From Tetrahymena elliotti 4EA (Eukaryota > Ciliophora > Oligohymenophorea > Hymenostomatida > Tetrahymenidae), in assembly GCA_000231825.2 (NCBI GenBank), contig JH720306.1, positions 539,784 to 603,783 of the forward strand: 64,000 bases of DNA. The letters run 5' to 3'. The notes below the pieces were generated by a model. It saw only the letters and a program-made list of their open reading frames with translations. It searched no databases and was not told the origin of the DNA. Positions 25,279-37,319 of the stretch are shown one piece after another. Every line of letters starts with the position of its first letter. The first letter of the stretch is position 1. Both the position numbers and the translations under genes were made by a program.

Positions 25279-27464
25279 TCATTTTATCATAAAAAAATCA
25301 TGGTAATACTGATGTGAATCCTTAAGAGTATTAGGCAGTTTAACTTTATTCTAATTAGCATAGCATTTTTCACATAAATACATTTCAAAGCAAGTTAAGC
25401 ATTTGTGTACTAAAGAATATGATAAATCCCTTGAGCAAGCCAAATTTGTGCATTTAAGCTTTAATAAATTTAATTTATTTAAATTAATTCAACAAAACAA
25501 GAAAACTATTTACTTTTTATTTATATGTTTATTAAGGTATTTCATGAATTATTTCCAATTTATGATTTTCATTATGATTTCCTACAAATAACTCTTTTGG
25601 TGAAGTGTTAAAGAAGCAATCTTAGCCTGCATATAGTCATTAAAATATTTAAATTAAAAATAGAATGTATTTTTAAAAATTTACATATTGAGAAAGAGCT
25701 TTATGAGTCTATTTTGCAAGTTTCACATGAAAAATATAGCCCAACAATAGGCTTCATTTCACATTTTAGGCATTACTGCTGATTGAAAATCGGAATTTAA
25801 TTATTTTTTACAATTTAGCTGCTTTAGTTTTATGCAAGATCATCTTAACTTGACTAATCTTATACTATTAAATTATTTTATTCATTTATATTTTATGGCT
25901 GGAATTTATGCTCTAACCCAAACCACCCTCCTCTAATTACTTTTTACTTAGTAAATAGCTCTATCTTTTTGCTTCCTGGCATCATCAAATCAATGATATC
26001 ATAAATTTAATCAGGACAAGATTAATTTTAAGGTTGATGAGAAACTATAATATTATTAGATACTTTAGATTGATATTCTACTCCTTTTGAGGAAGGGTGT
26101 TTTTTTACACCTACTAAACACATTTCATTTGAATTATAAAAATATTTATCAGGCAAATCTTCTAAAACCATTTTTCCTTCATTCTTTAATACAATGTAAA
26201 AATAATTAACAATATAATACTATAAAATTAAATTACTTTATCAATTTTCACCCAAATTATTTGGTCAATAACATCATATCCCCATTTTGACATTATTTCA
26301 TATGAAGTTGCAGTATGAACATCTCTGGTCCAGAAAAAGAGAAACCCTTGTCTTGAGATCAATTCAACCTTTAACTCAAATACTTCCTAAATAGTTATCA
26401 CATCAAACGGAGGAGCAATCATAATAACTAAAATTTATTGTTCATTCAAAAATATTTTTATTTTTATTCTATTTCATTCAAAATTTCATTTTATTTAAAC
26501 AAAATAAATTTAAGCTGTCATATTTGACTAGAATAAAGAGAAAAACTAAAACTGCTTGATTACCATCGAAAGAACCAAATGAATTAGTTAAGTATGTAAA
26601 ATCAAAGTATCTTAAATCACATTCTATGATTGACTTAGATGTTCTTTTCTCTTCTGGAGTTTTTGCCAGTAATGTGTTTTGAAATAGCTTTTTTTTATCT
26701 TTTTTGTTCGCTCTGATTTCACTGCTGTGTAAGACAAATATTTTATTTAGTTTAGTAAGATGAATTAAGTTAGGATTAGTGTGTCTAAACTCATCATCTT
26801 CATCTTCTACTTTGACTTTAGTTCTTTCTTTGGGGATCTTCTCTCCTTTCTCTTTTTTTTCTCTTTTTTCACCATCTCCCCTTTTTAATCCATTTTTTAG
26901 ACTTCTTTTTGAGCCTTTCTTTTTCTTGCGACCTTTTTTCTTTAACTAATAAATTTATAATAAGATTAACTTAATTTTAGAGTTATGAATTGAAAATGTT
27001 TTAGACTTTTTAAAATCATATTTGCTGTTGATATTTAATTAAATTAAGAAAGCTTTTTAAATGTTTAAATCTAAATTATTTACTATTGGCAAAGGTTTTT
27101 TCTTTTTAGCCTTTCTACCACGCTTCTTTTTCTTCTCCTTAAATCCAATTAAATCATCTAATTTCATAATTTATTTAAAATAATAGTTAACTTCTATTCT
27201 GCATATTATATGAGAAATTTATTTTTAGTTAAGAGCTAACCTTTTGCATGCTTTGTAGATTCTCTTCTTTATCTTTTCCCTGAAATAACATTATTTGTAT
27301 CATGATATGATTTAGCCCTAACATTTGTTGCCCTTTAAGCTCCACCAGATTCTGAGTCATCATCACTCTCCTCGCTTTCCTCTTCTGACTCTATTTAATC
27401 CTTTTTCTATTAATATTTTTAAAAAGCTAGATAGTAAAAAGAATAATAAGTAGAGTATTACCAT
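25279..27464 (-). CDS. MT-A70-family methyltransferase-like protein with two ZZ-like zinc fingers
   Basis: Eight exons (27464-27462, 27406-27241, 27157-27084, 26945-26564, 26427-26237, 26183-25685, 25626-25514, 25458-25279) give 535 residues with all phases closing. The first exon would be the ATG alone. Residues 1-150 are acidic then strongly basic (KKKKRGRKAKKKK, KKGRKKKKGSKR). Residues of about 190-390 match MT-A70 (METTL3/METTL14): CDLRYFDF, FDVIMIAPPFDV, GFLFFWTRD, WGYDVIDQIIWVK, NEMCLVGVKKHP, KPGSKKIELF-like PGSKKIELF, then GGWFGLEHKFQP. The catalytic DPPW is APPF (213-216), so this is probably an inactive partner subunit, like METTL14 or the ciliate MTA9/AMT6/AMT7 class of the 6mA DNA methylase. 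Two zinc-binding stretches follow: CLKC...CETC...CQDC...H...H from about 410, and a second with CLTC...CEKC...H...H at about 485-530. Both resemble ZZ domains. Confidence 0.88.
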
Positions 27465-28549
27465 TTTAAATTAGTAAATGAATTTGTTATTTTATTAATC
27501 TGATTGAAAATATAAGTAATACTGATATTATTCAAAACTCAATTGAAAGAAAGATTGATAGATAGCAAATTATATAAAAAATAACTAATTCAATAAGCAT
27601 AAAGAGGAAGCAAAAAATTTATTTACCTACTATCATACACTATATATAATATTAACAATATTTTTAAATTTAAGATTTTATTTATTATCATTTTTCATAT
27701 TTCTGAGCGTATTTGAATTTATAAAATTCTTTTTATATCTAAAATAATCGAGTAATTTGTTGTCTCATTCCAACAACACCTACTGTAATTTAATTATTTT
27801 GAATGCTTACAGATTTTAAGATATTAAAAATTACTATTTCGCTTAAATAACTTTGTTTAGTAAAATTAGCATAAAGGAAGCATAAGCAAAAGTTTTAAAG
27901 CGCATTGTATTTTTTAAAATTCATTATAAATCAATTTAATTTTTGTCAAAATATCATTTTTTAGGAATGAGAAGAATCAGATTTTGTAACTTTAACCAAG
28001 CGATTACTATTTGATAGTATTTTTTTATAAATATTATTTAAATTTTGTTTTAATCAATTCTAAAAATTAAAAATCTGTAGAGACAAATAGATTTCTAATT
28101 TATCAAGTTGATGGGATGAAAGTATAACAATGTAAATTAATAATTATATTAATTTAAGGTAAATATAAGCTGTGAATTAATGAGTGGATATCCCTCATCA
28201 ATATTATTGAGTTAAAGGTAATGTTATAAATTAAAAGCAAGCAAAGGCTTGGGTATAAGAAGTTTAGCTTCTAATAGTAATACATACTTTAAGAGTATTG
28301 CTATTTACATACATACTTATCAATAATTATGAATTTAATAATGTAATGATTAATTTAGGAGTAATTCAAAAATTATGCAGTAAATACTTTTTTGTGTTAC
28401 CACATATTTAAACCATTAAATTAAAAATAATTACAATAAAAAAAAATAAATAATTGATATTACCAAACATCATAATAATAAAAAAGATAAAAGAAGCAAT
28501 TAGCTTTCTAAAATATAACATTTCAAATCAAGTTAAAGCAATTTATAAA
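27465..28549. other. divergent promoter region, AT-rich
   Basis: Lies between two genes read away from each other. A frame opening just upstream of 28550 continues the next gene's frame but has no ATG. Nothing else is recognised. Confidence 0.55.
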
Positions 28550-30605
28550 ATGATTCAGCTCAATAAATTCAAATTAAATGTCCGAACACGTTCTCAAAGT
28601 GCTCAAAAGAATATAAAATCTGATGAGGGATTATCTCCTTGTTTGAAGTTGAGCAAAAAGATATCAAGTTAATAAAAGGAGAGCAGTACAGGAGATTAAA
28701 GCACTCTAGCTTTTACAGATGTAGCTTAAGATAGCCCTAAAGGAAATGTAGTATTTTAAGATCGCTATACTCCAAGTATAAGGGGTAATAGCAACTATGG
28801 TAGAAATAAAATTTTAGGCTAAGAATCTAAACTTAAACAATTAGGAGATTTTAGCGGAAAAATTTTAGAATCTTCAGATAGTTAAAAAGAATAAAGTGTT
28901 GATGAATTATTCAAATACTATCAAAACTTAAAGTAATCAAGATATTTAATTAAATATTCATCTATATTAGAATTTATTCTTTCTTTCAAAATAATTAAAA
29001 AAAAGCTATTTGTTAGCTTGAATTTGACAAATCAAAAAATATTCAGAAATAATTAAACTGACATTACTAAGACCCATTATTTATATTTTTTTAAATTGCA
29101 TTTGATAGACTTTTTGTATCTGGATCTCCTTCTAGAAGATAAAGGATTCTTTCACCATATGTTAAATCAAGTTCTCCTTATTAAAAAAATTCTGAAGTAT
29201 AAAATTTTAGCATTTGTCTTTAGAATAGCTAAGATCCATAAAATTTCTTACTTACTAATATTAATGACCTTAATGATGAGACACTTTAAAAAGTTTAAAA
29301 AAAATTCATTAGACCAATCTCTTTAAGCTAAAGTCCTAAAAAGAGTTATCTAAGAGATTCTGGTTACACATACAATCCTAAAAATTCTTCTATAATGTCT
29401 AGTAAATCTCCTAAATAAATTTAAGAAGAGTTAGATGAGAAAAAAAGGATTAAGGAAAATTAAAAGATAGAACAATTTGATAACTTAATAAAGCACCGAC
29501 TTTCTAAGATGATGGTAGATGTAAACATAATTTAATTCTTTTATATTTTTTATTTTCAAGCTGTTAATCAGTTGCTTTACTTTTAAATTTGAGTGGGTAT
29601 TAAGTCAAATATAAGAGCTATAATTAGTTTAAAATAAAGACTAATACACATCGTTTTAAGACTATTTAGTTTACTTTATAAATTAAATATTTTTGTTTTA
29701 AAAAAACAGCTAAGTAAGTTTGAGGCAGAAGATTTTTATGGTAAAAATATTAGTAAAGATGAAGTGAAATAATAAAAATAAAAAATCAGCATTCCTTATA
29801 CTTCTTACCTTAAAAAGTAAGACAATGCTCTCTACATAGAAAGATTTAAAGAAATATCTAGAAATCCAGAAAAGAAAGTAAATTATGAGGACCTGATCAA
29901 ACAGGTCAGGGTCGAAAACCTTGATAAGCATTAAATTCTTGATAAATGTAAATAATATTATTATGTTCTGATTGATTTTTCGAAAGAAAGATTTAATTTA
30001 AAAATTTTATGTGACAATAATTCGAAACCGACTAACTATGACTAATTTTTTTGACTTATTGAGAGAAAATTTGATAAAAATTATGATTTTTTGATGAGTT
30101 GCTTGTTGTAAATAACTCGAAAATAGATAATAAAATCCCTCTCTAATTGAAATTAGCGAATTCAGTATTTCCCATAGTATTTATTTAAACTAAATGAGTG
30201 GAAATTAGTAAATTAAGTTTACTAAGATTTTTATGAATGCCAATCAATCAAGCAAACACAAAAACAAACTAATAAAGTATTTAAATTATGTGACTAATAT
30301 TACTGCGAAAAAATAGATATTTAATCTTTTACATAATTTATTCAATATTTATTAAAATAATTTAAACTTTTGAAAAATACAAAAAATTAACTTAGACTTA
30401 AGATTATTAAACTAAACATTTATTTTTGTAAAAAACAGCTATTAAAGAAGAACAAGACAAATACAAGCAGGAACTTCTGAGTAGGAATCCTAACGCAACA
30501 ACTATATATGATATTTTGGCATAAAGTTAAAAATCGAGATAAAGAATTAAAACAAAACTTAAAGAAGAGCTACCTTTGATATCAAGATTTAATACTCAAT
30601 TATGA
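28550..30605 (+). CDS. hypothetical Ser/Gln/Lys-rich protein
   Basis: Four exons (28550-28932, 29109-29514, 29710-29947, 30439-30605) join in consistent phase to 397 residues ending in TGA. I do not recognise the family. Residues 1-130 are basic and Ser-rich (LNVRTRSQSAQKN, YTPSIRGNSNYGRN). Residues 130-265 are Ser/Pro/Gln-rich (SGSPSRRQRILSPYVKSSSP), a composition common in phosphorylated, disordered linkers. Residues 265-397 are charged and helical (ELDEKKRIKENQKIEQFDN, LIKQVRVENLDKH, DKSIKEEQDKYKQELLSRNP). There are no cysteine motifs, membrane segments or signal peptide. The third intron, at about 490 bases, is long for this window and could hide another exon. The coding nature is supported by phase-consistent splicing and Ser/Pro content above the A/T background. 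Confidence 0.75.
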
Positions 30606-32371
30606 AACGCTTCACTTTATATAAAATTAAAATAAAATAATTAATCTAATATATTTCTTTCTCATCTTATTCTCTATTCAAGAACAAAGTTAATAAATAA
30701 ATAAATCCTTAAAAGGATTTGATATTTTCTTCCCCTAAAAAATTAATTAAAAATTTGTAATTTATATATTTATTTATCTATCAATGCATGCATACATAAT
30801 TTATTCTTTACAGATTTTCGAATCTGTTACAGTAAATCTTTAGAATCCTCAACTTTCTTATGAACTATATGATTATAAATAAGATTTTTAAATAAAATTT
30901 ACAATTTTCTATATGGGAAATATTAAATTAAAGAATAGTAATCTCTCTGGTTTTTGCTAATAAGATGTAATAGTGGGTAATCTAATTTAAATCGCAAATA
31001 AATTATAAATTAATTCGGTAATTATCTATTTAGAAATGAGTGCATCATACATCATTAATCTTACAAAAATGAACCTTTTTGAGGGAAAGAGAAAAACTGT
31101 AAATTTTAATACGTATACATTTATTCATAGAAAAATTGTGACTTCAATTAATCTTTTATTATACTTTAAACAATATAAAATGTAAATCAGCTCACCTCAC
31201 GCTTAATTATTTTATTGATTTTTAACTTACTCTTTGAATAAATAATTTACACATCAAAGTCAAATCTAAAAAGTTTTATTTTTAAATCCCAAATTTGTTT
31301 TTTCATATGTTTACATTCCATTCCATTCATTAAATATTTTAAATAAAAGTAAGAAAAAGCTAGCATGCTAGCAGATTTATTTTGCTACTATATATTTATA
31401 TACTTTTTATTTAAAAGAATAAGTACATAGCTAAAATAAAATTAAAAATTTATTCATCAAAATATCTGACTATTTTTAAAAAAATAATGAATATCTGAAT
31501 CTAAAATATTTCTTTATGAAATTTGTAATTATAGTTCATATGTATAGTTTAGGTCAAACCTCTTATATAATAATATATGTATCTTCATTAGTATTAAGTC
31601 TTATAAAAAATTTAATATTTACTATTAAATATTTATATTATGAATACCTAAAAAATAAATTGGTTTAATTTTCATGAAAAACGATTAATTTATTGAATAA
31701 ATGAATTAAGATTAAAACAAAGAAAAAACCTTTAATTAGTTATTAAAATTGATTGAATTTATATTTATGTATTTAGATAAAGAATATGTTAAGTATATTA
31801 TAGTAATTAATATTACATTTAATTTCAAAGAGTGAATTTTTTAAAAAATATATTGTTGATTACAGTTTAAGAGAAATTTATCTAAATTTGTGTACTTTAT
31901 AAAATTTGACAATATGAAATATTTTGGTTAAGCATTCAATACAAAATTATCTGATTTAACATTAATCTATGAATGATAGATTATTAAAATTTTTAATTTA
32001 AATTGTAGTCTTAAGATATTTATCTTTTATGAACAAACAAAAATTAATTTATTTTATTTTGATAATCAAAAAATGTACCCTATCTACAAATAATAAATAA
32101 ATAATAATTTATTTTATTTTCAAAATAGAAAGAGTAATTTTTAAAAGTAAAATGATAAATTAAATTTAATTATTTTGAAATGAAAAAAGATGAAATGAAT
32201 CTACAAATAACATTATAAAAAATATTTGAAAACTGCATATTCTTGTTTAACAAAACTGAACTTTTTAATTTCTATGATCATTTTCGTTTTAAGTTTTAGG
32301 ATAGATTTGCAAATTATTTAACACAAATTTAACTTTATAAAAAAAAAAAGAGAAATTCAGTTTATTGATGG
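30606..32371. other. AT-rich spacer with one coding-like stretch
   Basis: Between convergent gene ends. A stretch at about 30815-31100 (+) has protein-like composition, with NPQLSYELYDYKQDFQ and NSNLSGFCQQDVIVGN, after a possible acceptor TTTACAG and before a GTAAAT. It has no start, no partner exons and no recognised family, so it is not called as a gene. The rest is featureless. Confidence 0.5.
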
Positions 32372-33316
32372 TCAATATTAGTTAGGATCATCATATTTCT
32401 TGGTCAAGGTATTTATATTTTATTCATAACTTTATAAGCTCTATTTAAGGAAGTCATTTTCTTATTAACTGTTAATAAATAATTTATTTTTAATATTATG
32501 TTTTAATAAAAAGACTTTAAAAATTTACTATTTTTTAATTGTTTCATTGGCCTAATTAACCTACTAGTCTTAAGCGTTTTGTGTTTAAGATTGTAATGTA
32601 TGTATCTTTGAGAAAGTGTCTATCTTTCTTTAAAGTTAAGTTATTTGGAGCTATTACTATTCTATTTTATCTTCATAGTGTTTAATAAGCTCTAATTCTT
32701 TTTCAGTTGCTTTACTGTTTTAAGCAAGAATAACAGAGTTTTTATTATCAGTTCCATGCTCTTTAACAACTCTTTCCTATTTTTTTAGTTTGAATAAGTC
32801 AATTAATAAATAAAATTTAGACATTAAATTTTAATTTGTTTTACAACTGGAATATATTTGACAGTTTCTACAACAGTTTCAACTTAAACAGGTCGATTTA
32901 CAATAACTGGATCTAGTTTGATAGGAACTTTAGAAATTTGTAATTTAAGTTTTTAAATTTTTTGTTTTTAATGATCAATTTTTTCTTCTAAACTAGAGAT
33001 AGTTTTTTCATATTATCTTTGTTGTTCAACAATTTATTTTTCAAGGTCTGAAGTTTTTCTTTGAATGGTATATCTATCGAATTCTTAACTTTTTATCTTT
33101 ATTTAAGTCTAAAGAGAAGCCAAATCTAATGCATACTGATGAAGCTATTACTCAAGACTTTAATTATCTGATTCTAACTTCTCTATTCTCAACACCTTTA
33201 ATTAAATTTAAGCCTTTAAATTAACAAGTTATTCTTCATAATATGATTTATTTGGCTTATCATCATTAAGTACATTTTATCTAACTTTTTCCTTTTATAA
33301 AATACATATTTATCAA

Positions 33317-33387
<71 letters not shown>

Positions 33388-34137
33388 ATAGGTTGCTTAT
33401 TGTTTACCTTCAAACTCAAAATTTCATTTTGTAGTTTTTCAATGTCTTCTTGGAAAGATTTTTTCATTAATTCTTTTTCTTTCTTGCTTTTTTCTGAAAA
33501 TTTTTCAAATTTCTATTCATATTTTTCAAGCGTTTATTATAGTGAAGAAATATTTTCTTTATAAGTGGTGTTTTAGGCAGTAATTTCTGTAATTTATTGT
33601 TTAAGAGAATTCATTTAACTTCTTTCAGATTCAATAGCCTTAGAGTGAGAGTTTTCTATTTATCTTAGCTATTCGTTCTTTTTTAAAATTAAAATTAGAA
33701 ATTATAATGATAATTCCAAATATTTCATTTTTAAATTAATCAAATTTAGTAATGATATAATTTGTAAAATAAATTACATAATTGTGTTCAAGTTATCTAA
33801 TTATTTCAATCTTTTATGTCTCTAAAGATGAAACAAGTTATTCTTCAAGATTTATGATTCTATACCTAAGTTGATCTCTCTCAGCTAACAGCTTTTGATT
33901 GATATCAATAGTTTCAATTTATGATGTATCTACTTGAATAAAACCAGTATCAAATATTCTCTAAGAAGAACCAATTTAAGCCTGAGAAGTTGCTGCCTTA
34001 TTCAAGGTAGAAGATATATTCAGTTATTGTTAATTTTGATAATTTTATCCATTTAAAGCCTAAGCTGAATCTTTCTTATAATGAAGATGGTAATGAACTT
34101 TTTTTAGTTTAGGATCAGAATAAGCGCAGTCACTCAT
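32372..34137 (-). CDS. coiled-coil protein with alveolin-like VPV segment
   Basis: Five exons (34137-33778, 33677-33408, 33291-32845, 32776-32529, 32468-32372) give 473 residues in consistent phase. The first 70 residues are polar. Residues of about 80-360 are heptad-rich coiled coil (INQKLLAERDQLRYRIINLE, EKYEQKFEKFSEKSKKEK, SSLEEKIDHQKQKIQKLK). At about residues 360-395 a Val/Pro/Glu segment appears: VNRPVQVETVVETVKYIPVE|RVVKEHG. It resembles the EKIVEVPVE-type repeats of alveolins and articulins, which form the filamentous pellicle layer (epiplasm) of ciliates and relatives. One copy is too little to assign the family. Coiled coil resumes to the C-terminus. I infer a cytoskeletal scaffold, perhaps cortical. 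Confidence 0.8.
33315..33390. repeat. TAAA microsatellite in an intron
   Basis: Nineteen uninterrupted 4-base units (AATA/TAAA), 76 bases, inside the second intron of the minus-strand coiled-coil gene. Its translation (Tyr-Leu-Phe-Ile repeats) makes a spurious open frame at 33216-33467. Confidence 0.95.
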
Positions 34138-35765
34138 TTTTGCTTTTGTATAAGTTTTATTTTAAATTTGTTAACTTCTTAATTTGAAATAATAATCTTA
34201 ATAACAAATAAACTAAGATATAATAATATTTGCACATAAAAATTCATATCCTCAAATAAATTAATAAATATTTGAATTATTTCCAATATAATCAATCATC
34301 TATTCATTGTTTCAGTTATTCACTATTTTAAAATTCAGAACAAAACAGATAAAACCCAACACAAAATAAATAAAACATTTTCTTCTAAGAAATTTTTAAA
34401 AACGAAAATTTAGCATTTGACATAAGATAGAAATTTCAATTTATTTTAATTTGATTAAACATAAATAGGTTTTATGGTATTTAATTAAGCATTTATTTTT
34501 GGATATTTTTCATAAGATTTTTTATATTTTTTTTAACGAAATTTTTTTTTCTTTTCTTATTTTGTTGATGTGAATTTTATGTTTGGTTTGTTAAATATAT
34601 AATTTTTTATGGAATGGATTTGTTGATGTATGTATAATAGGTTTAATTCAGAGTATTGCATTAGAGAGGAATAGGAAACTACAGTATTTCAAGTCATTTA
34701 AAAATGGAAATTAAGAATTTAAAGAGAGAGAAAGAGAAAGTTTAATGTAAAAAAAGTAAAATTTGTTTTAATGATATTTTGAAAGACAGTATTTTATTAT
34801 TTTTTTTAGAGTTGTTGATAAGAAAATATTGTAAACTTCATCCTTCTAAACGGGTATGATGTGAGTCTGAATTCGATGATTAAAAAACTTATTGCATTAA
34901 AAACATGATGAATCTAGAATTTTTTCTTATTTTTTTACTCTTAATTTCATTTTTTGAAAGTATTGATCAAATTTTATTTATTGATTAGGAAAAAGGGGAT
35001 TAAATTGTTTTTGCTTATTCCTTTCTAACTCCACTTTTTGTTAGAAAATTGCATAACAAAATCAATATCTTTGTCTCCATTTTTTGCCATGTTAAAAACT
35101 TAATTCCTATGAAGCCAAAATCTCAGTTGTTATCCTTTAAAAACTATTTTATAATTTGAGACATAAGTTGATTACGAATGCTATTGTTTTGCTTATTAAT
35201 CAATAATTTTTACAAATAATTAATTATTTTTCTTAGTTTTTTCAAATCTTTTAATTAATCATCTATTAATTAATTCAGAATTTTAACGTTAAAATTTCTT
35301 CTAATTGATTTAATTAACAATGATCTTTATCACTAGAAAAAAATGATATTGGCTTGAATGAATATGAATGTTTTAAAATAATCTAAATTTTGGACGATTT
35401 AATTGAAATGTGATAAAAATAGAAAAATTGATTGCAATAGATTTTTATTTAATTAAAAAATGCCTATAAATAGAAATCTGTTTAAATGAAAAGAAATGAA
35501 AGAGTTTAATTGAAAATAATCTTAATAGAGACTTATAAATAAGTAAATTTAGAGTACAGATATACATTTATTATATATAAAATTATATATATATATAAAG
35601 GTAGTTTGAAATAAATTAAAATCATGAATTTGTTTTTGTTTAAAATACTGGTTTAATTTTATGGTTGTTAATTATTCGTTTTTAAAGGACTAAATACTTT
35701 TACTTTTAGTTTAATTAATTAATGAATCAATCAATCTATTTATTAATCAATGTTATAGAACTGTC
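34138..35765. other. intergenic AT-rich spacer
   Basis: No supported gene. It contains a short AT dinucleotide run near 35575-35600 (tatatatatata). Both flanking genes are read leftwards. Confidence 0.6.
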
Positions 35766-37319
35766 TCAAAACTAATTTTAGTGTTAAAAAATATTCAAAT
35801 TAGCGAATAAAAGGCAGTCAGAAATATACTAGATGAATTGAGAAAAAACTTCAAAAGATTGCAAATACTTTTTTAGGCCATTTGCGATATTTTTATCAAT
35901 TTTGTTTGGACTTAAAACAAGACATTTAATGAATTTCTTAATTTCTTATGGGATGAGATCAAGAATTTTAGGATTTTGTTAGTAGTTTTTAATATGAAGT
36001 AAACACTATATATAGTAATACAGATGTTCTTTATTTATATTTAATATTTCTTCAAAGTAATAGTTTTCATTTTTTAAGAATTTGTGTGTGTCATCAATAG
36101 CTTCCAAAATTTAGTTACTTAAAAATGGTTCAATTAAGCTTACGCAAAACTCCTAATACTCTACACATTCTTCATTACCTGTATTCTATTATCTGATTTA
36201 CACTTTTTCTAATTATTCAATTTCTTCAAAAATTATCTCAGTAAGAAATTAATCTTCATGGTTTTTAGAGCTATTAAATGAAGCTTCGGTAGTTTGATCA
36301 GCAACAGATAGTGATTGACAGGTTTTTGTAGAAAAATCAAAGTCTTGATATTCTCTATTCTTCTTTGATAATTACTAATCAAAGATAGTACTTTCTGGTT
36401 CATTTATAGTTTGTTATTATAGATTTTCAAAATCATCTAAATCAAGCTCGTTTCTTACTCCTAAACCAAAAGAAAGTATGCAAATCTTATTTATGTGCTA
36501 TGTTAAGAAGAAAGCAAAATAAATTTATTGATTTGAGAAGGTAGCTCTCAGTTTTTCACTGATTCTATTACCTGCAAGAATAGACTAAATTAATTAAACC
36601 AAAAGGCTATCTTTACTGACTGGAAGGTGATTTTACTCAAAATCGGTCTCATTTCCTTAATTAAATACTTTCTCTTCTTCACTTGATTTTTGCAAAACAG
36701 TGAAATCTTAGATTGATTTGAATAAATTCAATGCGTACTCACATTCCATGTAAGAGCATACTGAATTGATTATCTTGTAGATAGAAGGTAAGTCAAAGGG
36801 ATTCTAATCCATGAAGAAGACACGATTTAATTAATTATGTATTTAGTAATATTCTTTTTTGGAACTTAAGAAACTCTTTACGTACAAAGGAATTCTTCCA
36901 AAAAACAAATTTTGAATTTCATAAAAAAGCATTTTTTCTTAAAAGTTTTCATCAACAGAATTTTCAAAAGAGCTGCTTCTTTTAAATCTGCTGGATTTTT
37001 GTTAATCTTCAATGTATTCCTAAAAGCTAAGAATATCTTATTAATTGAAGAATAGGCTTTCTTCTATTTCATTATCCAAATCAAGGCCAACATTGAGAGC
37101 AAGATCTCTATATTAATTTGAAGATTTTAAATCAAAATTTTAGTTTATTTTAACCAAAAACAATCTCTTCAATAATTCATTGTGTTCGGATTTTTGGGTT
37201 AACTCTTTGAGCTTCACCATATTATTTTCTTCCTAAAAAAGAGCTGGGAATAGATGTCTTCTTAATTTATCTTAAGGTGCTTTTGAAAAAAGCTCTAAAT
37301 TATAGTAATCTTAGATCAT
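35766..37319 (-). CDS. hypothetical 517-residue protein
   Basis: Single uninterrupted exon from the ATG at 37319 to TGA at 35766-35768 in the ciliate code. I do not recognise the family. The N-terminus reads YYNLELFSKAPQDKLRRHLF. Residues 60-250 are helical with an Arg/Ser cluster (RFKRSSSFENS) and segments such as LFFGRIPLYVKSFL, YKIINSVCSYMECEYALNLF and LAGNRISEKLRATFSN. Residues 290-360 are acidic and Gln/Ser-rich, probably a linker. The last 150 residues (EFCVSLIEPFLSNQILEAID, LYYYIQCLLHIKNYQQNP, IDKNIANGLKKYLQ) look like an all-helical domain. No signal peptide, membrane span or metal motif. The length of the open frame and its normal Cys/Pro/Gly content support it as a real gene. Confidence 0.8.

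Noticed and set aside
33315..33390. CRISPR-like or telomere-like array
   Set aside because: It is a plain 4-base microsatellite without spacers, and it is not the G4T2-type ciliate telomere repeat.
33216..33467. Minus-strand frame with Tyr-Leu-Phe-Ile repeats
   Set aside because: It runs through an intron made of a TAAA microsatellite. Only its first part is real exon of the coiled-coil gene.
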